64,000 nucleotides of DNA from an uncultured Eggerthella sp. GTDB lineage: Bacteria; Actinomycetota; Coriobacteriia; Coriobacteriales; Eggerthellaceae. Under the pieces are notes generated by a model that had not been told where the DNA came from, did not search any database, and saw nothing but the letters and a program-made list of their open reading frames with translations. Numbering within the stretch: the first letter of the stretch is position 1; the number at the start of each line of letters is the position of its first letter. Shown in pieces: positions 27,914 through 35,495 of the stretch. The stretch is from positions 1 to 64,000 of the forward strand of contig CAUASB010000010.1 of assembly GCA_958431815.1 (NCBI GenBank), in the 5' to 3' direction. A program made the translations under genes and the position numbers.

Positions 27914-28239
27914 CTTTTCTGGGGCGGTTGCAAGACGCCTGCTTTGTGCTTCGCTTTCGCTCGCAGCAGTTGGGAAGCTTTCTTACCTGCGGCGGGACGC
28001 CCTCGGCAGGCTCCTCTGAAGCGCGGCTTCCAAGAGGAATTGCCTAAAAGAAATCGCCCCAGGTATTCGACCAGGAGATTTCGGGATGCTCTAAATCGCG
28101 CGTCGAATCATCTTCGCGATTTCTTTCACTTACTTTAAAAGGAATTACTTGGAAGCCGAAGAAAGCGGAAGCGGAGCATGACGAGGACATTCCGTTGCAG
28201 GCCAGTAACGGTATCAATCAGAAAACCAAGGAGAACCTT
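27914..28239 (+). promoter_or_regulatory. 326-base queC-queF intergenic leader with competing hairpins
   Basis: No gene seen. AAATCGCG (28093-28100) can pair with CGCGATTT (28115-28122), followed by CTTTC. Alternatively AAGAAATCGC (28048-28057) pairs with GCGATTTCTT (28116-28125), so the two hairpins exclude each other. Near queF, CCGTT (28192-28196) / AACGG (28207-28211) with an A-rich tail ending in the AAGGAG ribosome site resembles a small preQ1-I-like fold. Confidence 0.35.
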
Positions 28240-28737
28240 ATGACCAATAAAGAACGCGAAGCCGAGGAGAGCATTTCGCTGCTCGGCAATCAGCACACGG
28301 AGTATCCGACCGACTACGATCCCAGTGTGCTGGAAACCTTCATCAACAAGCACCCGGGCAACGACTACTTCGTGAAGTTCAATTGCCCTGAGTTCACCAG
28401 CCTGTGCCCCATTACCGGACAGCCTGACTTCGCTACCATCTACATTTCCTATGTTCCGGGCGAGCGCATGGTGGAAAGCAAGAGCCTGAAGCTGTACCTG
28501 TTCAGCTTCCGCAACCATGGCGATTTCCATGAGGACTGCATGAACATCATCATGAAAGACCTGATTGTGCTCATGGATCCGAAATACATCGAGGTGTGGG
28601 GCAAGTTCACGCCCCGTGGCGGCATCTCCATCGACCCGTACTGCAACTACGGCAAGCCCGGCACAAAATGGGAAGATGTTGCGTGGGAACGTCTTTCGCA
28701 CCACGACTTGTACCCTGAAAAGGTAGACAACCGTTAA
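28240..28737 (+). CDS. queF: NADPH-dependent preQ0 reductase
   Basis: Reduces the nitrile of preQ0 to preQ1, the last free-base step before tRNA insertion. The 165-residue length is that of the short (YkvM-type) QueF. Active-site region is FTSLCPITGQPDFATIYISY with catalytic Cys and Asp; ESKSLKLYLFSFRNHGDFHEDC is the NADPH/substrate motif. AAGGAG lies 6 bases before the ATG at 28240; an earlier in-frame start at 28195 has no such site. Confidence 0.96.
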   Translation: MTNKEREAEESISLLGNQHTEYPTDYDPSVLETFINKHPGNDYFVKFNCPEFTSLCPITGQPDFATIYISYVPGERMVESKSLKLYLFSFRNHGDFHEDCMNIIMKDLIVLMDPKYIEVWGKFTPRGGISIDPYCNYGKPGTKWEDVAWERLSHHDLYPEKVDNR

Positions 28738-28776
28738 ACGGACAAGAAACGTTATGCGTTGCGGAAAGGGGATGCG

Positions 28777-29073
28777 ATGATAGACGGAACCTACCAGGCC
28801 CAGGTGGAAACGCCCATCGGGGCTAAGCAAGGTACGCTTACCTTGCAGCAGCAAAGTGCCGCTCTTACGGGGAACCTCCATGTGCTGGGCAGCGATACCG
28901 CAATTGAAAACGGCGTGCTGGAAGGCGATGCTCTTTCGTTTTCCGGAACGCTTTCGGTGCCTTTCATTGGAGCATTGCCGTTTACGTTCGAGGGCACGTT
29001 CCAAAACGACGAAATACACGGTACAGCTCGTACGAAAATGGGCGAGATTGCCATTGCGGGCAAACGCGCCTAA
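28777..29073 (+). CDS. small conserved protein of unknown function, glycine-patterned beta sheet
   Basis: A 98-residue protein with no signal peptide or membrane segment. Its sequence is a series of short beta-strand-like units with regularly spaced glycines (TPIGAKQGTLTLQQQ, LEGDALSFSGTLSVPF, TRTKMGEIAIAGKR), suggesting a small beta barrel or sandwich. GGAAAGGGG precedes the ATG at 28777. It follows queF by 39 bases and may be co-transcribed, but nothing in it points to queuosine. Function not recognised. Confidence 0.65.
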   Translation: MIDGTYQAQVETPIGAKQGTLTLQQQSAALTGNLHVLGSDTAIENGVLEGDALSFSGTLSVPFIGALPFTFEGTFQNDEIHGTARTKMGEIAIAGKRA

Positions 29074-29090
29074 CAAAGCTGACATATAGC

Positions 29091-29132
29091 AAAAAGGAAG
29101 GGGAGGTGCCCGTGCGGCAGCTCCCCTTCCTT
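29091..29132 (-). terminator. terminator, mainly for the antiporter-yigZ unit
   Basis: AAGGAAGGGGAG pairs with CTCCCCTTCCTT. On the minus strand it is followed by a T run; on the plus strand there is only a weak one. Confidence 0.75.
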
Positions 29133-29142
29133 GTGCTTGGCC

Positions 29143-30582
29143 TTATTCTTCTGGCTTAATATTCTTCAAATCGCGCATCAATTCCAAGTGGCGTTGATGC
29201 TGTTCGTGTTTTGCCTGCTCTATTAGGTCGTGGCGCTTGTGGTGCGCTTCAAACACTGCCTTGGCGTGGGCGCGTTTCTTGGCACGGCGCTCGTCGGTTG
29301 CGTCGGCGGCGATTTCGGTAAGGTGCGCGTACGCCCAGTGGTCTTGCAGAATCTCGCCAATGTGGTGCGGGTCGTGGGCAACCTCGCGGGCGGTTTCCAC
29401 GGGGTGCACGTCGGCCACACGGTAGGTGAGCGAGGTGAGCAGTGGCATTACCAATACGGTGATGGCGCCCGAGGCAACCAACACGGAAGCCACTTCCTGC
29501 GACATGGCGCCCGCCTTCGTGGCAACTGAGGTAACGGCAACGATCAAAGGCAGTGCGGTGGTGCAGTACAGCGCTACGGTAACGCGGTTGTGGGAAGACA
29601 TGCTGCGTGTTTCGCGGTCGATCGAAAGGGACAGGAACACGGGCACCGCGCGGATCAAGAGCAGCGCCACGATAAAGCCCACCAGAAGCAGCGGGTCGGC
29701 GAGTACGGCGTAGAGGTTAATCTTTGCGCCGGACACCACAAAGAACAGCGGTACGAAGAAACCGAAGGCGATGCCGTCGAGCTTGTGTTCCAGGCTGTGG
29801 TTGCCTTCGGGGATAACGTAGCGCAGCACGAAGCCGGCGGCGAAGGCGCCCAACACGGCATCAAGGTCGAACAGGGCGGAAAGCGTTACCAGCGCCACAA
29901 GCAGAAGAACGGTAACGCGCATGGTGGTTTGCGAGGTGGAGTTGGCGTTTTCCGCTAGGAAGCGGTACACCTTGCTGCCCGCCTTGCGTGCTTTGGCGGG
30001 AATAACGGCGGCAAGCACAGCAACGCCTGCGAACGCCAGCAGGATAACGATGGTTTTCCATTCGGCGCGGGTGGAAAGCAGCAGTGCCATGGCGATGATG
30101 GGACCGAGCTCGCCCCAGGTGCCGTAGGCAAGCACCGAATCGCCCACGCGGGTGCCCAAAAGGCCGCGCTCCTTCAAAATGGGCATCAGCGTGCCCAGCG
30201 CTGTGGTACCCAGGGCAATGGCGAATGCGATGCCCGAAAGTTCGGTGGGAGAAACGAAGCCCGAAAGCGCTACAGCGCCAAAGCCCAAGGCCAGGCATAC
30301 GAGCCACGTTACGAAGCCATATTTGCCCTGGTGACCGGTGATGTTCTTCGGATCAATCTCGTAGCCTGCCAAAAGGAACAAGAATGCCAGGCCCAGCTCG
30401 GATAGCAAGCCGATAGAATCGGACAGCTGTATGGCGCCTACCATGTTGGGGCCCAGCACGGCGCCGGCAATAAGCAGGAACACCGTTTCGGGGATGGGTT
30501 TTTTCGGGATGGCTTGGGCAACAAGCGGACATAGCGCAGCCACCAAGACGATTACGGCAAGGGATATCAAGTCTTCAGTCAT
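29143..30582 (-). CDS. Kef/CPA2-type cation:proton antiporter
   Basis: A 479-residue protein: about 12 TM segments up to residue 395, then a cytoplasmic, histidine-rich, charged C-terminal tail (HHIGEILQDH ... AHHKRHDLIEQAKHEQHQRHLE). The repeated motif AFLFLLAGYEIDP and LGAFAAGFVLRYV are typical of CPA2 (Kef, NapA-like) exchangers. No TrkA-N domain is present. It probably exchanges Na+ or K+ for H+; the His-rich tail may sense pH or metal (inference). Downstream of yigZ by 39 bases. Confidence 0.85.
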   Translation of the reverse strand: MTEDLISLAVIVLVAALCPLVAQAIPKKPIPETVFLLIAGAVLGPNMVGAIQLSDSIGLLSELGLAFLFLLAGYEIDPKNITGHQGKYGFVTWLVCLALGFGAVALSGFVSPTELSGIAFAIALGTTALGTLMPILKERGLLGTRVGDSVLAYGTWGELGPIIAMALLLSTRAEWKTIVILLAFAGVAVLAAVIPAKARKAGSKVYRFLAENANSTSQTTMRVTVLLLVALVTLSALFDLDAVLGAFAAGFVLRYVIPEGNHSLEHKLDGIAFGFFVPLFFVVSGAKINLYAVLADPLLLVGFIVALLLIRAVPVFLSLSIDRETRSMSSHNRVTVALYCTTALPLIVAVTSVATKAGAMSQEVASVLVASGAITVLVMPLLTSLTYRVADVHPVETAREVAHDPHHIGEILQDHWAYAHLTEIAADATDERRAKKRAHAKAVFEAHHKRHDLIEQAKHEQHQRHLELMRDLKNIKPEE

Positions 30583-30621
30583 TGGATTCTTTTCGCGTTG
30601 GGGATACGGATGGGCGGGAAG

Positions 30622-31251
30622 CTAGAACACGGCTTCCAAGGGTTTTGACACGCTGATTGCTTCCTGCCCATGACATAGCTCGGTAACCTTGGCAAGCAAG
30701 TTCTGCTGCGTGCCGTTCAGCATGCGCAGCTTCATGGTCACGGCATCGGTGAACTGGGTGTCTAGGGTCTTCGCGCCGCAGTCGGAGGCAATGCGTGCAG
30801 CCTGGTCGTATTGTGGGTAAGGCACGTTCCAGGTTATGTCCACGCATTCGGAAACGGTAACGCGCTCCGCTGCGGCGATGCCCGCCTGGGTTGCCTGCGT
30901 GTAGGCGCGCACCAAGCCGCCGGTGCCCAGCAACGTGCCGCCGAAGTAGCGGGTAACCACTACGGCAACATCGGTAAGGCCCGCATGCTGCAGGGCCTGC
31001 AAGGTGGGCAGGCCCGCGGTTTTCTGCGGCTCGCCGTCGTCGGAGTAGCGAATGCGCTCGGATGCGCCTTCTCCGCGAAGGATGTAGGCATACACGTTAT
31101 GGCGTGCCATGCGGTGCTCGGCACGGATTTTCTCCAAGAAGGCAAGGGCCTCTTCTTCGGTTTCCACATGGGAAAGCTGGGCTATGAAGCGGCTCTTCTT
31201 CTCTTCGATTTCCGCAGTTGCCGTGCCGGCTATGGTCATGTATTCGGGCAT
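30622..31251 (-). CDS. yigZ: YigZ/IMPACT-family protein
   Basis: A 209-residue UPF0029 protein with the signature HRMARHNVYAYILRGEGASERIRYSDDGEPQKTAGLPTLQAL region (residues 46-86) and VVVTRYFGGTLLGTGGLVRAYTQA. Related to eukaryotic IMPACT; the cellular role is not settled, with nucleic acid binding suspected. AAGGAAA precedes the ATG. It probably shares a transcript with the antiporter. Confidence 0.92.
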   Translation of the reverse strand: MPEYMTIAGTATAEIEEKKSRFIAQLSHVETEEEALAFLEKIRAEHRMARHNVYAYILRGEGASERIRYSDDGEPQKTAGLPTLQALQHAGLTDVAVVVTRYFGGTLLGTGGLVRAYTQATQAGIAAAERVTVSECVDITWNVPYPQYDQAARIASDCGAKTLDTQFTDAVTMKLRMLNGTQQNLLAKVTELCHGQEAISVSKPLEAVF

Positions 31252-31392
31252 ACCAATTTCCTTGTTGGGGTGTTTCGTTTCGCATCATTTTAGTGCACGT
31301 TGGCATTGTGCCCTGGTAATGGGGTAAATTGTTTGCTCAGACGATACTTCTCCTTCGCCACTTTGGCGGATGTGTGCAATAAAGGAGCATTC

Positions 31393-32181
31393 ATGGCAGA
31401 AAACCAAACCCCCGCGCCGCACCAGGAAAGCAGCAACGGCTACATCGATGACGAACAGCTGAAGGGCATGATGAAGGAAGCCAAGCCCAGCTTCATGCAG
31501 CGCTACGGCTCGTGCCTGGTTACCTTCGTGCTTATCGCCATCAACGTGGTGGTGTTCGCGGTAGAAGCCGTGGCAACGGGGTTCAGCCTGAACATTTCTT
31601 CGCTTACCCTGTACAGCATGGGTGCGATGTTCGCCCCGGCCATTCAAGGTCCCGCCGACTTGTACCGCTTCGTCACTCCGATGTTCTTGCACGTTGACCT
31701 GATGCACCTGCTGTTCAACATGGCTGCTCTGTACAGCGCGGGCGTGATGTTGGAATACCTGCTGGGCAGGTGGAATTTCCTTTTGCTGTACCTTATCGCC
31801 GGCATCACCGGCAACGTGGTTTCCTACCTTGCCGACGTGCTGATGGGCACCTATGCGGTTAGTGCCGGTGCTTCTACCAGCATTTTCGGCCTGTTCGTTG
31901 CCATTGCGCTTTTGGGCGTGCTGTCCAAGAAGAACCGGGCGTTCTTGGCGCAGTACAGCAAGGGCATGCTTTCGGTTATCGGCCTGAACATCGTCTACAC
32001 CCTGCTTATGCCCAGCGTTTCCCTGAGCGGCCACTTGGGTGGTGCGCTCGGCGGTCTTATTGCCATGTTCATGGTGCCTGCCAAGAACCTGCGTGTGCCC
32101 ACGGCGGTTCGCGTGGTGGTTTCGGTGCTGTGGATTGCGGCGCTGAGCTATGTGGGCCTGTGTCTGGGGCTTATCGGCTAG
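31393..32181 (+). CDS. rhomboid-family intramembrane serine protease
   Basis: A 262-residue protein with a 40-residue cytoplasmic N terminus and six or seven TM segments. The catalytic serine is in GASTSIFG (GxSxxxxG) and the catalytic histidine in SLSGHLGGALGG; the HLLFNM motif of TM2 is also present. It cuts membrane proteins within the bilayer; targets are unknown. AAAGGAG lies before the ATG at 31393. Confidence 0.93.
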   Translation: MAENQTPAPHQESSNGYIDDEQLKGMMKEAKPSFMQRYGSCLVTFVLIAINVVVFAVEAVATGFSLNISSLTLYSMGAMFAPAIQGPADLYRFVTPMFLHVDLMHLLFNMAALYSAGVMLEYLLGRWNFLLLYLIAGITGNVVSYLADVLMGTYAVSAGASTSIFGLFVAIALLGVLSKKNRAFLAQYSKGMLSVIGLNIVYTLLMPSVSLSGHLGGALGGLIAMFMVPAKNLRVPTAVRVVVSVLWIAALSYVGLCLGLIG

Positions 32182-32202
32182 CCAGAATAGTGCCGTAGAA
32201 CG

Positions 32203-32253
32203 AAACGGCCCGTTGCCTTCCGCGTGATGCGGAGTGGCAGCGGGCCGTTTTTT
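32203..32253 (+). terminator. Rho-independent terminator after the rhomboid gene
   Basis: AAACGGCCCG (32203-32212) pairs with CGGGCCGTTT (32241-32250) with further inner pairing (TTGCC/GGCAG), then more T. Confidence 0.9.
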
Positions 32254-32287
32254 GATGGCACGGTGGTGCGCACGAAACGCCGGTGCG

Positions 32288-34447
32288 CTATTTCAGCAAG
32301 GGGGAAAGCTCGCCGTTGCTTACGATGCTCACCGTGCTGGTAGCACGGGAAATAGCCGTGTACAGGCGGCGGCGGGAAAGCTCGTTTTCGGGGAACGCTT
32401 CAGCGCTGGCATCCACGATAACCACGTGGTCGAACTCCAAACCCTTTGCCAGAGGCAGCGCCAACACGATAGCGCCCGAGCCTGGCAGGGTGTCGCCCTC
32501 GCCAATAAGCTGGGGTGCGTCTTCGCCCAAAAGCTGTGCCGTCCGTGCCGCTGCTTCTTCGTCGAGCGCAACGAATGCCGTGGTGCCGTCGTATTCCTTC
32601 GCGGCGATTGCCAGGGCACGAAGCTCCTTTTCGTAGTCTTCGGCGGTTGCGCACTCGTGGAAGTCAGGCTCGGTATCGGCGCGCTGTACCGAGGAAATCT
32701 GCATGCCGTCGGCCGTTACCGCCAGCTTGGCGAATAGCTCGGTGATGGCGGGCGTAGAGCGGTAACTGGTCATAAGGTTGCATTCGCTCACCTCGCCGCG
32801 GATTTCCTTGAACACGCGGCGGATCTCGTCAAACGATGCAGTGCCCGGCTTGATGGCCTGGTTTTCGTCTCCCAGCAGCAGGAAGTTCGCACGGCGGAAG
32901 TAGCGTGCCAGCACCGCCAGTTGCGCGGTGGTATAGTCCTGCACCTCGTCGATCATCACGTACTTGGCATCGGGGTTGCTCATGCCGGTGATGGCAATCT
33001 TGGTGTAGAGCCATTCCAAGAAGGAAAGCTCTTCCATGCCGGCAATGCGCTTGGCAATGCGGTCGATGCGCAGCCAGTAGTCGCAGCGTACCGCTTCGAA
33101 GGCGCTCTCGTATTCTTGGGTCAAGAACTGCAGCGTGTACTTCTTCGCGTTTTCCTCGGTGTCCATGGCAATGGGCTCGCCGAAGATGCTTAGCTGGTCG
33201 TTGTAGGAAAGCTCGCTTACCACGTCCTGTGCGGCGCTGTTGCCGGCCATCTGGCCCAGGCGGCTTTGCAGGCGCGTTTCCAGCTCTTCGCGGATCAGCG
33301 TGATGCGATGGGGTCCGGCGGGCGCGTTCTTGAACTTGGCAGCGGCGCGTGCAATCTGTTGGGCACTGATGAGCAGCGTGCCCTGGCTCTTGATGTCGCG
33401 GAAGTCCTTGTCCTGGAACTCGAGCTTTTCCACTGCTTCGTCGATGCGCTGCAGCGTTTCGAACGTGGTGTCGAAGCGGGCGAAGTCGCGTCCCGGTGGG
33501 ATGGTGCCTTCGGCGAACTCGTTCCAGGTAAGGATGTTGGGGTTGCGCTCGCCCATGTCGGGCAGAACGTTGTCGATGTAGTTGCGGAACACCGGGTTCG
33601 GCGTGATAAGGAACACCTGGCGTGGGTCAAGGCTTTCGCGCTGCTGGTAGAACAGGTAGGCGATGCGCTGCAGCAGCACCGACGTTTTGCCGCTGCCGGC
33701 GATGCCGTTCACCAGCAGGGCGGGAACGTCCTTGTGACGGATTACCACGTTCTGTTCCTTCTGGATGGTGGTGGTGATGGCCTGCATCTGCGAGGTGCGC
33801 TGACGCGAAAGGGAAGCCAGCAGCAGCTCGTCTTGGATGGCCACGGTGGTGTCGAAGCAGGCGTTCAGCTTGTTGCCGGTGATGTCAAACTGGCGGCGCA
33901 GTTTCAAGTCGACGTTGATGGTGCGGCCGTTGGCCTCGTACGAGGTTTTGCCGTCGGCCTGGTTGTAGTACACCTCGGCAACGGGGGAGCGCCAGTCAAC
34001 GATAAGACGGCGGTACTGGTCGTCGGACAAGCCCGCGTTGCCGATGTAGAGCTCTTTCGGAGCGGCACCGGGTTTGTACTGCAGCACCACTTTGGCGAAG
34101 TAGGGCTGCGGCTTCAAGATGCGCACCGCGGTAAGCTTTTCGGCGTTGGCGCGTTGGGTGCGGTTGTACGAGTCGATGACGCTGTTCATGTTCGCGTACT
34201 CGATATAGGTTTCCTGCTTTTCGCCGTCGCTGGCGAAGTTGGAGGCAAGCTCGTCGGCCATGTTGCGCTTGTCTTCCTCGGCTTCTTGGGCGGTTTTGCG
34301 CATGTTGGCCAGCACGTCCTGCTCGATTTTCTCGATGGCGGCGTAGGTTTTGCTCAGATGCTGCTGTTCTTCCTGGAATACGGCATCGGCCGCGTTCTCG
34401 GCGTTCAGCGGGGCGGCTGCGGTATCATGCAATGCGGTGCCTGTCAT
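32288..34447 (-). CDS. helD: HelD-like superfamily I helicase / RNA polymerase recycling factor
   Basis: A 719-residue UvrD/Rep-like ATPase. An N-terminal coiled coil (residues 20-70, EEQQHLSKTYAAIEKIEQDV) is followed by Walker A NGIAGSGKTSVLL, Walker B-like MIDEVQDYT, and C-terminal motifs NLMTSYRSTPAITEL and RRRLYTAISRATSTV. The N-terminal coiled coil with the WRSPVAEVYYNQ block is typical of HelD, which releases stalled RNA polymerase. GGAAAGGAA precedes the ATG at 34447. It ends convergently with the rhomboid gene. Confidence 0.88.
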   Translation of the reverse strand: MTGTALHDTAAAPLNAENAADAVFQEEQQHLSKTYAAIEKIEQDVLANMRKTAQEAEEDKRNMADELASNFASDGEKQETYIEYANMNSVIDSYNRTQRANAEKLTAVRILKPQPYFAKVVLQYKPGAAPKELYIGNAGLSDDQYRRLIVDWRSPVAEVYYNQADGKTSYEANGRTINVDLKLRRQFDITGNKLNACFDTTVAIQDELLLASLSRQRTSQMQAITTTIQKEQNVVIRHKDVPALLVNGIAGSGKTSVLLQRIAYLFYQQRESLDPRQVFLITPNPVFRNYIDNVLPDMGERNPNILTWNEFAEGTIPPGRDFARFDTTFETLQRIDEAVEKLEFQDKDFRDIKSQGTLLISAQQIARAAAKFKNAPAGPHRITLIREELETRLQSRLGQMAGNSAAQDVVSELSYNDQLSIFGEPIAMDTEENAKKYTLQFLTQEYESAFEAVRCDYWLRIDRIAKRIAGMEELSFLEWLYTKIAITGMSNPDAKYVMIDEVQDYTTAQLAVLARYFRRANFLLLGDENQAIKPGTASFDEIRRVFKEIRGEVSECNLMTSYRSTPAITELFAKLAVTADGMQISSVQRADTEPDFHECATAEDYEKELRALAIAAKEYDGTTAFVALDEEAAARTAQLLGEDAPQLIGEGDTLPGSGAIVLALPLAKGLEFDHVVIVDASAEAFPENELSRRRLYTAISRATSTVSIVSNGELSPLLK

Positions 34448-34545
34448 AGTGGTTCCTTTCCGTTTAGCTGAACTATAGTACCGAAGGCGTGCGGACAATG
34501 GGCAAAACTCCTTGGCACCTCTACCGAAAACGCGAAAGGAAGCCC

Positions 34546-35262
34546 ATGGCAGATTCCGAAAACCTGCAGACGGCGCATGCTCCCCAACAAAACGAGCCCG
34601 AGCTTCAGTTCCCCATGGCGAAGCTGGGCATATACGGTGGCTTAACCGTGGCCTTCTGCTGCGCTTTGATTATTTCCAACGTGCTGGCAACCAAGACGCT
34701 CGATTTGGGCATGTTCGCGTTGCCGGCTTCCATCCTGACGTTTCCCATCGTCTACATCATCAACGACGTGCTCTCCGACGTGTATGGCTTCCACGCCATG
34801 CGCCGCACCATCGCCTGCGGGTTCATTGCCATTACCGTGGCGGCGCTGGCGTACCACCTGGCAATCTTTATTCCCGGTGTCGATCAAGAAATGGCCGACG
34901 CGTTCGCCCTTGCCATGGGAGGGTCGTGGCGTATTCTTTTGGGCACGTTCGCGTCGTACGTGCTGGGAAGCTTGCTGAACTCGTTCCTGATGGCGGGTTT
35001 GAAGAAGCGCTTCGACAAGTATTTGTTCTTCCGCTGCGTTGTTTCCACGGTTGCCGGCGAAACGGTTGATTCGTTCGTGTTCATTTCCATCGCGTTCATA
35101 GGCGTGTATGCGCCCGAGGTGATCCTTACCATGATCGGGTCGCAGATTTTGTTCAAAACGCTGTACGAGGTGATTATGTATCCCATTACCCGCAAGGTGC
35201 TGCTTTCGGTGCGTAGGCATGCGGGTGTGGAATGGGTTACGAAGTCTAATTCCCAGCTGTAG
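34546..35262 (+). CDS. yhhQ: queuosine precursor transporter (YhhQ family)
   Basis: A 238-residue, six-TM protein of the DUF165/YhhQ (VUT) family, known to import preQ0 or preQ1. The family start SNVLATKTLDLG, then PIVYIINDVLSDVYGF and the late TVAGETVDSFVFISIAF are all present. AAAGGAAG precedes the ATG. The genome therefore has both de novo synthesis (queDEC, queF) and uptake. No queuosine riboswitch was noticed in front of this gene, but only about 100 bases separate it from divergent helD. Confidence 0.9.
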   Translation: MADSENLQTAHAPQQNEPELQFPMAKLGIYGGLTVAFCCALIISNVLATKTLDLGMFALPASILTFPIVYIINDVLSDVYGFHAMRRTIACGFIAITVAALAYHLAIFIPGVDQEMADAFALAMGGSWRILLGTFASYVLGSLLNSFLMAGLKKRFDKYLFFRCVVSTVAGETVDSFVFISIAFIGVYAPEVILTMIGSQILFKTLYEVIMYPITRKVLLSVRRHAGVEWVTKSNSQL

Positions 35263-35283
35263 CGTATAGACTTGAAACCAAGG

Positions 35284-35319
35284 AAGGCCTCCTGTCGCGG
35301 TAGCGGCGGGAGGCCTTTT
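35284..35319 (+). terminator. Rho-independent terminator after yhhQ
   Basis: AAGGCCTCC pairs with GGAGGCCTT, with additional pairing in between, followed by T residues. Confidence 0.85.
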
Positions 35320-35432
35320 GTGCATGGGCTGCTTTGCTTTTTTGCAGAGAGGGTCCATCTGCGAGTGTCCACGATGTGCTGTACCGCTTTTCGATTGCGG
35401 TTGCGGTGTTTTGCGGGTGCTGGCACGAGAAA

Positions 35433-35470
35433 GGGCGGACCCGCAGTTCATCTCGAACGCGGATCCGCCC
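35433..35470 (-). terminator. terminator of the MFS-CBS gene
   Basis: GGGCGGA...CGC pairs with GCG...TCCGCCC; on the minus strand TTTC follows. Weak T run. Confidence 0.6.
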
Positions 35471-35495
35471 TGTGCTTTAGCCGAAGAGCGTTTTG

